DNA of 64,000 bases from Siphonodentalium dalli (GCA_032622095.1 CP136069.1:164108394-164172393), one strand, 5' to 3'; shown: positions 10,321 through 22,497, numbered from the stretch's first letter. The notes: generated from the letters alone by a model not told the origin. Made by a program: numbers and translations.

Positions 10321-10485
10321 TACAGTAATGCTCTAAATAATCGACTCCTTAACCGCAGCAGAATTATGGGTAATTTTCAGGATTTAGTCGAAATATGGCT
10401 TGTTGTCAATCATCGGAAAGCTCCTGAAAAATTACCCATAATTCTGCTGCAGTTAAGGAGTTGATTATTTAGAGCATTACTGTTA
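10321..10485. mobile_element. family B foldback MITE (copy B1), one arm shortened
   Basis: It begins TACAGTAATGCTCTAAATAA and ends with the inverted counterpart GAGCATTACTG. Internal arms carry AGCAGAATTATGGGTAA and its complement. TA-bounded CAGTAATGC...GCATTACTG ends fit Tc1/mariner-type insertion. The left arm runs further (to GGAAAGCTCC) than the right arm. Confidence 0.85.
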
Positions 10486-10499
10486 GAATAATCAGAACT

Positions 10500-10645
10500 A
10501 TCATGTATCATTATCTCACAAGGGACACTGAACCATGTTATCTTTATCTCACATGGGACACTGAACCATGTTATCTTTATCCTCTATCATGTATCATTAT
10601 CTCACAAGGGACACTGAACCATGTAATCTTTACTCTCAATCATAA
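10500..10645. repeat. minisatellite, roughly 36-bp unit, about 4 copies
   Basis: The phrase GGGACACTGAACCATGT recurs three times, with ATTATCTCACAA or TTTATCTCACAT preceding it. It is an imperfect direct repeat. Confidence 0.75.
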
Positions 10646-10778
10646 AACATGTTGAGAATGTTGAGAATAACAGCATAAATCAGCCAATATACATGTAAGT
10701 AGAATTTGCAACAGACATTGGAAAATCTGACCTAAAGGAAATCAGAGGACTGGTTTGATTATGGCAGCTACATGTATG

Positions 10779-10977
10779 TACAATAATGCCCTTAGTAATC
10801 GACTCGTTAAACACAGTAGAATTATGGGTAACTTTTCAGGATTTAGTTGGAAATATGGCTTGTTGAGAGGAGAGCTTTCCTATGAATAATAAAAAAGGCA
10901 TATTTCCGACTAAATCCTGAAAAGTTACCCATAATTCTGCTGTGTTAAAGGAGTCGATTACTTAGGGCATTACAGTA
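10779..10977. mobile_element. family B foldback MITE (copy B2)
   Basis: TA-flanked, with near-complementary arms (GATTTAGTTGGAAATATGGC against GCATATTTCCGACTAAATC) and a short AG-rich centre. No coding capacity. Confidence 0.85.
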
Positions 10978-11434
10978 TACACTATTACATTGGTCTAGGT
11001 TATTTATTTTCATGGCTGAGTCACAATTGCTTTGGAAATTAATGAGCATTCAACTTACTCTTTTGATGCCACACATGCAATCAAGACCTTGAATGCTAAT
11101 TTGTCAAATTCAAGGATATTCCAGGTTTTCCAGGCCCGGCCATGCATCCAAACCAAGCATGCCATTTTATTTAATTATCAGAGTCTGATGAACATTGGGA
11201 GCATATTATATTCCTTGTCTTCCAAATTAATATATGAGGTAATTGGTATTTTATGGCCAAGTCTGGTTCATCAGGTAATTTGTAACCAGATCAGGCATGA
11301 ACCTGGCCTCAACAGTGATGATCATGTGCAAAGCTCAGATATTAAATCTGCAGAGTTGCTGGGCAATTATTCATGGGCATTACACAAAACCTGGATTAGA
11401 TTTCAAAAAGGTCAGACTATAAATTCATGCTAGG
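10978..11434 (+). other. low-copy sequence with an unrecognised 133-codon open frame
   Basis: A frame open at 11032-11433 starts with a non-ATG codon, shows no domain, signal peptide or compositional pattern I know, and ends just before MITE A1. AT-rich chance frames of this size are plausible in 64 kb. I do not call it a gene. Confidence 0.3.
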
Positions 11435-11869
11435 CAAGCCTTCAAAGATTGTGTTTGATATTTGCAGAATGAGGTCACCAGAGGGTGAATTTAGTGATGT
11501 AACCAGCACAGCGAGCTAAATCACAAAATTCACCCTCTGGGGACCTCATTCTGCATAGGTCTCATCTTCTGAGAAGTATCTATAGTCTCAAATTAACACT
11601 GTTTTTAGTTACTTTTTCCCTTCTGTTCAGTTTCTATATCCCATAATTTGCAGAAGATAAATTGCATACATGTTATCGAGGTGACTGACTAATGGGTGAA
11701 CATCACCAACTTCAACTGGGGAACTTCAATTTTATCCTAGTTCTACCACAGCAGTTGAGGCCTAAGCAGAATGAGGTTCCCAGAGGTTGAATTTGGTGAT
11801 GCTAGCCCACCATCTTCTGGGGACCTCATTCTGCAAATGTCAGACACACTACATGTATTTCAAAGCTTG
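11435..11869. mobile_element. family A MITE (copy A1)
   Basis: The ends are inverted (CAAGCC...TTTGCAGAATGAGGT and its complement). The block GCAGAATGAGGTCCCCAGAG occurs four times as forward, reverse, forward, reverse, giving two nested palindromes separated by a non-coding middle (TAGTTACTTTTTCCCTTCTG region). No 8-bp duplication survives here. Confidence 0.8.
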
Positions 11870-12291
11870 TACAGAAACCATGCTCAGAATATGGCCTATA
11901 GTTCTTTGTGACCAAATTTGACGATACATGCCAATGCAGTGTGGGTTTATTTTTTTTAAATGCAGGCAGGGTTGTTTCAAATTGTATTTGAAAAGGATAG
12001 CTCTATTTAGACTAACGTTATTATCCGTGCTGCAGCGTAACAATCATCTGCACTGTCTTGAGTATGGAGCCACACCATTTAATTGCATGACACCAGGGTC
12101 AGACAGAGACCATCTCGAAATTGACATGGCTCCATAATATTAAGCCCTGGGGAGATTGGACAATCAATGCTGAGCAGAAATGCATAATCTGCACTAACGT
12201 ATCGCTTCTTGATGCAATTTCCACATCCTTTAGAAATTGAGTGGTTCTGGAATTTTTTTTAGGAGGTTTTCAAACCTGATGTGGACTATCT

Positions 12292-12518
12292 TTAACCCTG
12301 CCATGATTGGAGCTTCTTGAATTTTGTTCGAAAATCATGTGCCAATGCATTCTCTTATATATGCGAATCTCCCATAGGGAGCCTCGCACATATAAGATAA
12401 TGCATTGGCCTAACAATAGTTAACATGACATTGTAAGCCAGTTCATTCTCTTATAAATGCCAGACTCCCTGGGACAATCTAATGTTACATCAGCACAGCT
12501 CCCATCATAAAAGGGTTA
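12292..12518. mobile_element. family E TTAA-bounded MITE
   Basis: It starts TTAACCCTGCCATGATTGGA and ends CTCCCATCATAAAAGGGTTA. It encloses a palindrome built on GCCAATGCATTCTCTTATAT, with a CTCCCATAGGGAG centre. The same palindrome module with a different centre is found in family C. A lone right end of this family lies at about 10255-10287 (CTCCCGCCATGAAAGGGTTAA). TTAA ends beginning CCC suggest piggyBac-like mobilisation. Confidence 0.6.
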
Positions 12519-12532
12519 TGGTGGTGTTGAGG

Positions 12533-12880
12533 CAAGCCTTGTAATAGTGTCCAACATTTGCAGAATGAGGTTCCCAGAGGGTGAATTTAGTCTCCAATTA
12601 AAATTTTTTTAGTTACTGTTTCCCTTCTGTTCAGTTTCTATATCCCCTAATTTGCAGAAGATAAAATGCATTATCAAGGTGACAAATGGGTGAACATGCA
12701 TCACCAACTTTAACTGGGGAACTTGAATCTGATCCTCGGTCTCCCATAGCAGTTGAGGCCTAAGCAGAATGAGGTCCCCAGAGGGTGGATATGTTAATGC
12801 TAGCTTGTTGTGCAGGATATCGTCACTAAATTCACCCTCCGGGGACCTCATTCTTCTAATGTCAATCCATTTACATTGGT
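12533..12880. mobile_element. family A MITE (copy A2), internally deleted
   Basis: The first palindrome is cut at about 12592, so the middle region follows the first GAATGAGGT block directly. The second palindrome (12767-12855) is complete. The ends are degenerate. Confidence 0.75.
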
Positions 12881-13031
12881 TGCTTTGCATTATAATGCAG
12901 ATAGTAACTTGCCAACTTGGTAGTAGCTGATAACTTTCATATTGGAATAAATGTAATATTGCAAATGAATCAATCTTTTATAAAATAATTCTACTATAAA
13001 GCAAAACCTGTCAAATCCCAACATCTAAGTC

Positions 13032-13233
13032 TTAACCCTTTCAGTGCCAAGTCCGATTTTTGTATCAACCCATATTTCCTTGATCATTTTTCAAATTTAT
13101 TGATTATAAAAATGTGATACATCAATAGAGCTCTTTCCATCAATGTATCACATTATTATAATCAATAAATTTGAAAAATGATCAAGGAAATATGGGTTGA
13201 TACAAAAATCGGACTTGGCACTGAAAGGGTTAA
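13032..13233. mobile_element. family D palindromic MITE, TTAA-bounded
   Basis: It begins TTAACCCTTTCAGTGCCA and ends TGGCACTGAAAGGGTTAA. Practically the whole 202 bp is one inverted repeat around GAGCTCTT. If transcribed, it would form a hairpin of about 95 bp. TTAA termini followed by CCCTTT are typical of piggyBac-related miniatures. Confidence 0.85.
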
Positions 13234-13285
13234 ATATCATAAAATACAACTAAAGTTTGCTTCGCCTCGCAGACTACAAGATGGC

Positions 13286-13664
13286 CAAGCCTGCAAACAG
13301 TGTGTCTATCATTTGCAGAAAGAGGTCCCCAGAGGGTGAATTTAGTGATGCTATCCAGCATGGTGGGCAAGCATCACCAAATTTACCCTCTGGGGACCTC
13401 ATTCTGCTTAAGCCTCATCTTCTGGGAAGTATCTATAGTCTCAAATTAACACTGTTTTTAGTTACGTTTTCCCCTTCTCTTCAGTTTCTATATCCCCTAA
13501 TTTGCAGAAGATAAATTTATAATCGAGGTGACTAATGAGTGAACATCACCAACAACAACTGGGGAACTTCAATCTGATCAAAGGTCTCCCATAGCAGTTG
13601 AGCCTAAGAAGAATGAGGTCCCCAGAGGGATAGCGTCACTAAATTCACCCTCTGGGGACCTCAG
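13286..13664. mobile_element. family A MITE (copy A3), 3' truncated
   Basis: It starts CAAGCCTGCAAACAGTGTG and keeps the first palindrome and the middle. It ends inside the last GGGGACCTCA block without the outer inverted end. Confidence 0.8.
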
Positions 13665-13735
13665 CTAAAAGCCAAACATATTTAACAGGACCACCAGATT
13701 CTCTCATTAATGATTTATAGGTATTTACAGCAATA

Positions 13736-14186
13736 GGTTACACTGGTGTAAATAAGGTTCCGAGTGACATCTAGCAGATGGGGGAGGAATATATAGGAGA
13801 GAATAAAATAGACACTGGGCCCTGATTGGTCAATAGCCTTGTGTGCTCTTTGCATAAAAAAATCATCACACCTCTTCCCTATGATTTCCCATAGGTAAAA
13901 TAGCCATGGCACAGGAATTAACCTTTTGTAGCGAAGTTTGAATTTTTTGTTGTGGTCTAAAATATGACAGTATTTTTGTATGCGGATCTGACACTAGTTA
14001 CGAAAACACAAGATTTAAAGGCGAATTCCCTGCTAGACAGACATGATTTTTGTGTGTAAAAAGTTTCCCCAAATGTCAATTTTTTCAGATTAAAAAAAAA
14101 ATTTGGACCCAATATTTATTTGGCCAACAGCATACGCTAAAACGTTAGCACTGAGGACTATGGAAAACATTTACACCAGTGTAACC
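13736..14186 (+). mobile_element. family F element, solo copy
   Basis: 451 bp with intact 18-bp inverted ends, flanked by AATA at 13732-13735 and 14187-14190. It differs from the paired copies at scattered positions, so it is an older or independent insertion. Confidence 0.85.
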
Positions 14187-14231
14187 AATATGGTCCCAGA
14201 AGCACGTTTAATCTCATTCAACACTTAATTG

Positions 14232-14310
14232 AGAGCCACCGAGATCGGACATTGGTTGACGCGACTGAGAGCCACCAAGATCAGACATTGGTTGACGCGT
14301 TCACTCACGT
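14232..14310. repeat. two-copy direct repeat of about 39 bp
   Basis: GAGAGCCACCGAGATCGGAC is repeated as GAGAGCCACCAAGATCAGAC, both followed by ATTGGTTGACGCG. Confidence 0.75.
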
Positions 14311-14383
14311 TTATAGATGAAAGTTCATATAACAGTCCTATGATGGATGTGTAATCGCTGGATGTCTTGAGTATATATCTCCT

Positions 14384-14596
14384 TACAGTAATGCTCTATG
14401 TAATCGACTTCTTAACCACAGCAGAATTATGGGTAACTTTTCAGGATTTAGTCGGAAATATGGCTTGTTGCCATTCATCGGAAAGCTCCGAGAGCTTTCC
14501 GATGAATGGCAACAAGCCATATTTCCAACTAAATCCTGAAAAGTTACCCATAATTCTGCTGTGGTTAAGAAGTTGATTACTTAGAGCATTACTGTA
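14384..14596. mobile_element. family B foldback MITE (copy B3), full palindrome
   Basis: TA-flanked and about 213 bp. The arms meet at AAGCTCCGAGAGCTTTCC. They are almost perfectly complementary. Confidence 0.9.
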
Positions 14597-14599
14597 CAT

Positions 14600-15080
14600 G
14601 ACCTGAAACCTTCCTGTAGACTCCCAGTCAACATTATAAATTAAACATAGGCAGAGCTCTATAAACAGAGTAGGCCTCAAGCTAGTGCTCGTAATTGGAA
14701 TTGGTTTCTCACGGAGGGAGCAAGTCAATTGATAAATAGCAATATATCTCCGAAGTGAATAATAATCTTCAGCGCTGATGTTAGATTATCAAAATATCAC
14801 TGTTGACTTTCGTACATTTCCATACTGAAATGTAAATTTATGCTGTTTGTGTCATGTTAACAATTGGATTAACACACTAACCTATGTTTAGCTGGAATAG
14901 AGTCTTGTTTGATTGCTATGTACTGGTATGACAATTCAAGTTTTTCATATTTAACTCGCATGGAACCCGATAGTTGTTAGTGCTTTATATATCATGCATA
15001 AGTACACGTATCATACTTGCGAGAAATTTACTTAAATTTACTGTTTTGGAAGGAACACCAATACAATTTTGAAAATGTAT
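14600..15080. other. low-copy sequence
   Basis: Nothing recognised: no element ends, open frame or structured motif that I can support. Confidence 0.4.
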
Positions 15081-15084
15081 AGTC

Positions 15085-16410
15085 CTATTCAGAGGTGATC
15101 CGAACCAATTAGAATCCAAGATAGAGGTTACCCTGAAGATCCACGTGACGATCGGATGAGTGATGTGGTCTGTAGGATGTGCTGAAGGATTTAGTCATGC
15201 AAAGAGTAAAATCCAAGATGGCCACTGGCTGCCATGTTTTTTTTAACAAAATTCTGAAAAATTTGATGATGGCTCCAATCTAGTGGTCATGCACCTCGAA
15301 GATCCATATCTGTATGGTGTGCCAAAATATTTAGTCATGCAAAGAGAAAAATCAAAGATGGCTGCCAGCAGCCATGTTTTTCATAAAAAATAGTTCAAAT
15401 TTGAATAGTTTAAAGTTGATCATATAGACATGCCTGCCAATTTCCAAAATAATTCTCCAATAGATGCCAGTTGCAGGGTGTGCCAACAGGTCCAAATTTG
15501 AAATCCAAGATGGCTGATGGCGGTCATGTTTTAAAAAAAAAAATTTAGGTAAAAATGGAAGGCTTCCATCTGAAGGTAACCCCAAAGTTCTATATGAAAT
15601 TTGGTGATGATCATCAGAAATGTGACCTGTAGGTGTGCCGAAGGATTTAGTCATGCAAAGAGTAAAATACAAGATGGCCGATGGCGGCCATGTTTTGTAC
15701 TGAATGACCCCAAAAATGACTTGTTCCCATCTACATGTCAACGTCAACAGCTATGACAAATTTCATAACCATTAGACCAATGATCAAGATATGGTTATGA
15801 AAGATCCATGTACATGTACCTATTAAATATGAATGTAATCGACTGAGATTTCTTATAGTTATCATGCAAATGACCACAAAATGCTATAAAAAGATCAAGG
15901 GTCATGACTCTGGTAAGAAAGTTGGGGTGGGCATGATATTTTCTGGGTGCAGCTGTTGCATATGTGGTTAAATTATAGAGTCAAGTTGCAAAAAATGTCA
16001 AAATCCATCAATAAACAGCTAAGTTATAGAAGATAAGAGCTGCATGCCAATCTGCCTGCCAACCATCGAGTTTTTAATAACAATAACTAAAGTGATCATC
16101 TGGAAATGGCCGGACCCTTGACTTTGACCTTCATTTTATGGTAGTGAATCCATATACCAAATTTCGTTCCATTTAGTTCAAATCTCAACAAAGTGACATA
16201 AATTTGGGCAAAAATGTGCAGCCAGGCCCCAAAACCGAACTTGACCTTTATTTTAATGTAGTGAAACTACATTCCAATTTCATTCCATTTATTTTTCAAA
16301 GAACTAAAGTTATCATCTGGAAACGAAATATGAATGGACGGACAGATGGACAGGACAGACAGACTAAAAAGATAAAACGTCCCATTATAAAATGGGTGTA
16401 TTAAAAACTT
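15085..16410 (+). repeat. diverged family H-like repeat element
   Basis: At least four diverged units carry CAAGATGGC...GCCATGTTTT and ATTTAGTCATGCAAAGAG, spaced about 150-170 bp. A long non-coding tail with GGACGGACAGATGGACAG (about 16335) follows, ending AAAAACTTGACTAAAAAG. A region at 45355-46195 has the same order and the same AACTTGACTTAAA end, so both are copies of one old element. No reverse transcriptase or transposase was seen. Confidence 0.6.
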
Positions 16411-17665
16411 GACTAAAAAGTAACATTTTATTATTTTCTAGCATTGCCCAACCATCACAATAAGATGTGTGTAACACAATACAGAATAAATCCAGTAGAT
16501 AGACATTAATAAGCTAATATTCTCACATCTATTCTGCAGTTCGTCCACTTCATGTCATGAGTATTGATTTGCACACCTCTGTCTCATATTGGGGCCACCA
16601 GGGCTGTGAGCCAACAAATTAAAATCTCAGCAAAAATTATCACACTCTCTCACAAGTCTATGCGAATTAGAATAGTAGAATTAAAATAGAAATTCAACAG
16701 ACAGATGAAACCAGAAGTGATTTCAGTATCGAAGGAACATATGTGCGTCGGTACATTAAGAAACTCATTTCAGATAAATTTAGTGCACAATGTCCTGTGA
16801 TCTGGGGGCAATACCTTTCATTACGCTGGGCTACAATGGGTAAATTACCCTGGGAAAAAATAAATGGAATGATTTTTAGTAACCGGAGTAATCTAAATAT
16901 AGCATAGTTACAACTGCAAACAGAACATATTTTTTTATTCAGGAAATTTGACAAAACTCACTGGGCATGTCGAACAGACGAAGACTTAAGTACATGTAAT
17001 TGAGCAAAAATATCTGATATTCACAATGAAACTAACGAGAATTTTGACTTTTATCAACAAGCAAAATACCTAATTTTAAAACAACCTTGACACTAAGTAT
17101 CTAAAACTTTGGAGAAATAATTTTAACTGTCATTCAATTCAATTATATATTACATATTTATGACAAATTATTAAAAATTAAATTCATTTAATCCATTACA
17201 TAAATATTTTCCATATACTTTCTCAGTTGACAACCAATCTTCTCGGAGAATTACACCACCTCGGCCGTAGGTTTAGCCAGCGTACTCGGAGTATTTACGC
17301 CCGATCATTCCATTAATTACCCATTGTAATTTCATTACTTGTTGTAGCCGAGCCTAATGAATGGAATCGCCCCCTGGTAATTAACACAAAATTAGCATAA
17401 AAAATAGTGTCCATGTTCGTATTATATGTACAAGTGAATGAATTTTTCAAAAGCAGATCAGGGGTTATATTTCCTGTAAAACATTCTCAAATAGTGAGAA
17501 TGAACAATTTGTCTCAAGTATCCGTCATCTAAATGCTATGATGATTAATGATATATCTATTCTACCTCCTTGATAATTGCTTCATATACTATAATTTTTG
17601 CTTCAGATATTTGCAAAGAAATTCCCTATTCAAAATTAGCTACTGTGTCTCTGCCTTAGGCATCT
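16411..17665. other. low-copy sequence
   Basis: Short frames only. A small imperfect stem (CGATCATTCCATTA with TAATGAATGGAATCG, about 17310-17367) is the only structure noticed. Confidence 0.35.
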
Positions 17666-18065
17666 TTAACCCTTTACCCAACAAACCGGCCAAAACCGGC
17701 CAAATAAAGCTTCAACAGCCTAAAATATCTTCGGTCTGTCTCAATAGAACCATACAAATATGGATATCATTGGAACCGGCTCCTTGACCACATTGTGATA
17801 GTTACAGTTATGCCCTGTGCCAATGCATTCTCTTATATATGCGAGTCGACCATAGGTCGCCTCGCATATATAAGAGAATGCATTGGCTTAAAAAAACTCT
17901 TTTTTTAACACTTTTTACCATTTTTTCTTACATTCTTTAACAATTTTATAATTTTTAATGTGTTAAGCCAATGCATTCTCTTATATATGCGAGGCGACCT
18001 ATGGTCGACTCGCATATATAAGAGAATGCATTGGCACAGGGCCGTTCTGTTGGGTAAAGGGTTAA
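17666..18065 (+). mobile_element. family C piggyBac-like MITE (copy C1)
   Basis: It starts TTAACCCTTTACCCAACA and ends with the inverted copy TGTTGGGTAAAGGGTTAA. Two internal palindromes, each about 70 bp and built on GCCAATGCATTCTCTTATAT with a GTCGACCATAGGTCG-type centre, are separated by a T-rich spacer. The left third (GGCCAAAACCGGCC to CACATTGTGATAG) is unique to the family and sets orientation. TTAA target duplication with CCC-start ends indicates piggyBac-type transposition. Confidence 0.88.
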
Positions 18066-18199
18066 CATATGCCCCATTAGAAGCACACCATTAAACACTA
18101 TAAATGAGATAAACATACCAATGAGACTCCTTCATGCAGATAGGAGATTCACTAATGTGTATCCATCCATCCATGAACATGTTAATTGTTTTCACACAG

Positions 18200-19205
18200 C
18201 ATCCTTATGATGAGCATTAGGATTCCCACAGTTGTGTCATCCTTATACTGCTATAAAATGATTAATAATCAGTGAAGTGTTAAATCCAAATAATTAAACG
18301 AGTCCCTTGATGGGAGAACACACAACGATCTACTGGAAACAGAGTGGTTAATCCAAATAAACCAGTAAATTTATTATTGGAGAAAGCACAATGTACAGTA
18401 ATGCCCTAAATAATCGACTCCTTAACCACAGCAGAATTATGGTACTTTTTCAGGATTTATTTGGAAATATGGCTTGTTGCCATTAATCGGAAAGCTCTCA
18501 GTGTTACTGGTATAAAATGAACAATCACAAATGAGTGGTTAATCCAAGTAATTAAAACGAGTCCATTTGTCTGCAGGAGAATTTTGAATGTACAATGTTA
18601 CTGGAATAAAATAAACGATCGCAAATGAGTGGCAAATCCATTAATCAAACCAGTCCATTCATTTATAGTAGAAAACAGAATGTTACTGGAATAAAATAAA
18701 CGGTCGACATGTTAGTGGTTAATCCGTTAATCAAACCAGTCCATTCATTTATAGTAGAACGCATAATGTTACTGGCATAAAATAAACGATCGGCAAATGA
18801 GTGGTTAAACCATTAATCAAACAGGTCCATTTATTATAGGAGAATGCACAATTTAACTGATGAGATGAACGATCAGAAATGAGTGGTTAATCTAAATATT
18901 TAAACCAAACAGGTCCATTCCTCTACAGGAGAACGCACAATGTCACTGGTATAAAATGAATAATCTGCAAATGAGTGGTTAACCTAAAGAACAAAACGGG
19001 TCCATTCATCTACAGGAGAATGCACAATGTTACTGATATAAAATGAACGATTGGCAGCGAAGTGGTTAATTCATTTGTAATCAAACAAGTCCATTCATTA
19101 GGAGAAAGCACAATGTTACTGGCATAAAATAAACGATCGGCAAATGAGTGGTTAATCCATTAATCAAACCAGTCCATTCATTTTATAGCAGAAAGCACAA
19201 TGTTA
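18200..19205. repeat. degenerate minisatellite, roughly 75-93 bp units, about 10 copies
   Basis: The order GCACAATGTTACTGG, ATAAAATAAACGATC, AATGAGTGGTTAATCC, AATCAAACCAGTCCATTCA repeats with drift throughout. One unit is split by half of a family B MITE. Confidence 0.8.
18394..18499. mobile_element. family B MITE, left half only (B4)
   Basis: TACAGTAATGCCCTAAATAA to GGAAAGCTCTCAG, without the returning arm. It is inserted in the surrounding minisatellite. Loss of one palindrome arm is a common fate of foldbacks. Confidence 0.8.
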
Positions 19206-19385
19206 TGACTATATTGGAAAAATGGCTAAGGCAGCTAATAAATGTTGGCAAAGGTAACCATTAGTTTGATGATGTCATAAACCAATCACCGTTAAGATAA
19301 TGAAAGTCTTTTTATAGACGGCGCATGCTGATGATGTAAAAATTAATACTCCAGAGGGCAAGCTATGCAGAACTATTAAAGAAAG
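19205..19385. repeat. dispersed repeat, copy 1 of 2
   Basis: Shared with 21695-21870: GATGTCATAAACCAATCA, ATAATGAA(A/T)GTCTTTT and GATGTAAAAATTAATACT occur in the same order. No coding signal. It follows the GCACAATGTTA end of a minisatellite unit in both places. Confidence 0.7.
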
Positions 19386-19492
19386 GATCCATTAATGACA
19401 AAAACAGATATCAAACCAAACCATAAACATTCATATAATCAGTACTAATCACATGAATAGGTCCCATTTCCTTTATTAGAACTGTACGAGAA

Positions 19493-19656
19493 CAGGGCTT
19501 GATTTAAATGGATTCCCATCACAATTTGCGATGTGATTTCCAATTTCTGCTAACTAATTTACAATGAAAATACAAGTATTAGTAGAGAATGCTATACAAA
19601 AATCTATCCACTGCTGCAAAATGCTATACAAATTTAAAACATTACATCGACCCCTG
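19493..19656. mobile_element. hAT-like MITE (CAGGGCTYGATTTA family), old copy
   Basis: It starts CAGGGCTTGATTTAAATGG and ends GACCCCTG. It is closely related to 58565-58721, which has a perfect 8-bp duplication. Flanks here are TACGAGAA and TATGAGAC (6 of 8 match), consistent with a decayed duplication. Confidence 0.7.
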
Positions 19657-19664
19657 TATGAGAC

Positions 19665-20210
19665 ACCATAAAGGGTTAACCACATAAATCCATTTCTAGA
19701 GAGAAGTGATCACAACAATCCGCTATATTCCCAAAGCTGAGAGCATCCATTACAGGCAAATGTTCCCTGCAGGCAATATTAGCCAATTTACCAGCTGGTC
19801 GGATCAAACCCACTACAAGGGAGAGAAATATGTAATATCATAATATAATTTGGCTGTTTCTGCACAGTAATCAGATGGGCTTTAAATAAAACATTACTCT
19901 CCACAGGTTTCCAATGGCTTTCCTATAATTGTATTAACCTGGTGAATTGATTTGGCCTCCCAGGATATCTAATTCCCTCAATGTGGGAACATCAGTAGCA
20001 CTTAGTGCAGGGGAAACTATTTGTGTTAGATCATGCTCATTAAAGTAACCATGAATGCCACTGGTAGCCATTTCAGCCAAAATTGCTACTCAGGTCTACC
20101 AGGTCATGTTAGATTTTGTTTCTATTTTTGTGTAGGAGAGGAAATGTTCAGATGATATTCTCAAAATACGTTTTCTGCAAAGTTTTGAAATTCAAGACTT
20201 TCCAACTATT
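19665..20210. other. low-copy sequence
   Basis: No element ends, coding signal or structure recognised. Confidence 0.35.
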
Positions 20211-20214
20211 ACAC

Positions 20215-20475
20215 GAAGTGATGTGAAACACTCTGGTATGGTGATCAAATAGAAATGGAGAATAGTCTTGTTTAAAGTTGTTACTTATTGAATATTAATC
20301 CAAATTGACAACACACAATGCCATTCTTATATATTAATTAAATGCAATGATTCCCGATTGTGAAATCATTTGTGTTAGTTAAACGATGATTGTTGCGTCC
20401 CGAATTGAGATGCATATATTTACAATTGAGCGTAGTTCAGACGATGTTTTCTATGGAGAGGTATGGTTGCATGAG
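20215..20475. repeat. dispersed repeat of about 260 bp, copy 1 of 2
   Basis: AAGTGATGTGAAACACTC, CCAAATTGACAACAC, TTCTTATATATTAATTAAAT and GAGCGTAGTTCAGACGATGT occur in the same order as at 26222-26480, with moderate divergence. No inverted ends were found. Confidence 0.75.
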
Positions 20476-20784
20476 TTCTATTAAGTTTTTGGCAATGTTT
20501 AAGAAGGGTTCAGAAGCAGATTACACATGGAAAAGAAAAACATCTATGACAGAAGGGTTGGTGATTTTTTGGATTTTCAAAAAAATGAATAAAAAAATGA
20601 ATTTATTTGATTTAAATAAGATTTTTTTTATTTAAATTAAATTGTTTTCAATCGATTTTTGATAAATGAAGTTTCTAAAAGGTTTTGCTTATTCTATCCA
20701 TGACTGGGTCAACCAGAATTCTATTACAATATTATTATTTTCTGTATACTAATCAAACACAACGAGCACTATTGTTCAAGTTAT

Positions 20785-20895
20785 GACATGAACAGACATC
20801 GGACGGACGTACGAACGCACGGCTCGACGGACGAACGGACGGACGGACGGACAGGTGCAAAACAGTATACCCCCCTTTTTTTTAATAAGAGGGTA
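20785..20895. repeat. (GGAC)n-rich repeat-element end
   Basis: ACGGACGAACGGACGGACGG is followed by ACAGGTGCAAAACAGTATAC and CCCCCTTTTTTTTTAATAAG. The order resembles terminal parts of common marine-invertebrate interspersed repeats. The rest of the element is not identified. Confidence 0.5.
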
Positions 20896-21069
20896 TAACT
20901 ATCATGGGAGTACAGATACATGTGTAGTGATAAGGCAAGTACAGTATAGTGTGATATATCAGAAGGGAGCCAGAAGCACAGTATGCAACTTTAATAGTAT
21001 TCATCAGTGTCTATGTCGACAGATGTCAATGGGTGCAAAAGTTGAAGGACATTAAGTCTAGGGAGAGTA

Positions 21070-21365
21070 AGACACTGACGAATGAAGAGAGGAAAATATC
21101 CAATGGGAATAGTGTCAGACTCGCCTCTGACCACAACTGACGGCTGTAATGAATATAATCAATGTACGTTAAAATAGCTAAAATACCATTTCTGCATACG
21201 CCCAGAGGACATTACATGTCAGATAGAAAATTGGGCAATCAAAAAACTGAAACACAATCAACGCCTCAATGCTGCAGCGAGTAGATAATTAGCAATCACC
21301 CATCCAACGAGGCGGATCCAAATGTCACCACTTGACATCATCCACTATCCGGCATCGGCCTTGAG
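21070..21365. other. low-copy sequence
   Basis: Nothing recognised. Confidence 0.35.
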
Positions 21366-21369
21366 GGAG

Positions 21370-21433
21370 CAAGCCTGAGTTTAGTGTGCCTGCATTTGCA
21401 GAATGACGCCCCCAGAGGATGAATTTAGTGACG
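21370..21433. mobile_element. family A MITE terminal fragment (A4)
   Basis: CAAGCCTGAGTTTAGTGTG, TTTGCAGAATGACG and CAGAGGATGAATTTAGTGA, then unrelated text. Confidence 0.75.
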
Positions 21434-21555
21434 GGCATGGTCAAAATTTGGCTGCAATCGCTTATTAGGATCTTTTTTCAAATGCGCCAAAATTGCGATG
21501 AAGTTACAGACAGACACAGACACACAAATACTTGGCTTTTATATAGATAGATACC
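21434..21555. repeat. repeat-element 3' end (GACAGACACA...GATAGAT)
   Basis: GCGCCAAAATTGCGATGAAG, ACAGACAGACACAGACACAC and TTTATATAGATAGATA match a similar order at 48540-48712. It looks like the tail of an old interspersed element. Confidence 0.5.
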
Positions 21556-21694
21556 CTGGAATCTATATAAACTTGTTACAAAGAGAAGGGATCCACTATA
21601 CAAGCCTATATGGTCAGTTACATAATATATTGTTCACTACAAGGTTGAATTGTCCCTTCCGTAATCGCTTACAATCATAATGAGCACAGAGACT

Positions 21695-21870
21695 TTATAT
21701 CAGAAAGCACAATGTTAGGAACATTATTGGAAAAATTGCTGACGCAGCTACTAAATATTGGTAATCATTAATTTAATGATGTCATAAACCAATCAACAGA
21801 AGATAATGAATGTCTTTTTTATAGCTAAGCACTATAAAAAGATAATGTAAAAATTAATACTTCGGAGGAG
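21695..21870. repeat. dispersed repeat, copy 2 of 2
   Basis: Partner of 19205-19385, with the same ordered blocks and more substitutions. Confidence 0.7.
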
Positions 21871-22473
21871 TTGTTCCGTGCTTAGAGACTCTAATTGTGT
21901 CCTTATAAATCAAGACCGGGAACCTACGTCAAAGTTGGCTCGAAAATGGCAAACCCTGGCAATTTCAACATTCGTCACAAGTTTATTTTATATTTTCCAA
22001 AGATATCAGCAATCGATTAAGCTAATGAGCTATCCCAACAACTCTCTTGGATATAGGGACTGGATTCATATCGACCAAGTCTTCTCAGTCCAAAGCAGCT
22101 TCGGATATTGGTTGGGTTGATGCTGTTTTGGACCATGTCCCGTCCCGTTACTCTTCTCTTATCAGCTTTCAATAAAAAGAAATACTACATTTACATGTGG
22201 AGCCAGGACATACAAGTGAATTCCTCCATGTCTGACAAGTCCGATTAATCTGCCTTCAAAATGATAGATCAGTTACTCTGATAGAAAAAGGTAAAGTGAT
22301 GATGCGATCATTTAATGTATTGTTTGCATACATTTTCTGATAACGCGACAAATCAAAATTCTCTAGAAAAGAAGTCTTTGTTTACTTATAAAATCTCATT
22401 GCTTTGACATTCAACAGGCGCTGATATATGCACGTTTGATATCATCATGCTTGGGAAAGGCTGCCCTCTATAT

Positions 22474-22497
22474 TCATATATATATATATATATGCAG
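22474..22497. repeat. (TA)n microsatellite
   Basis: A run of alternating TA ending in TATGCAGC. Confidence 0.8.

Noticed and set aside
11032-11433. 133-codon open frame, the longest in the window
   Set aside because: No ATG at its start, no domain or repeat pattern recognised, AT-rich surroundings, and bounded by MITEs. It is compatible with chance.
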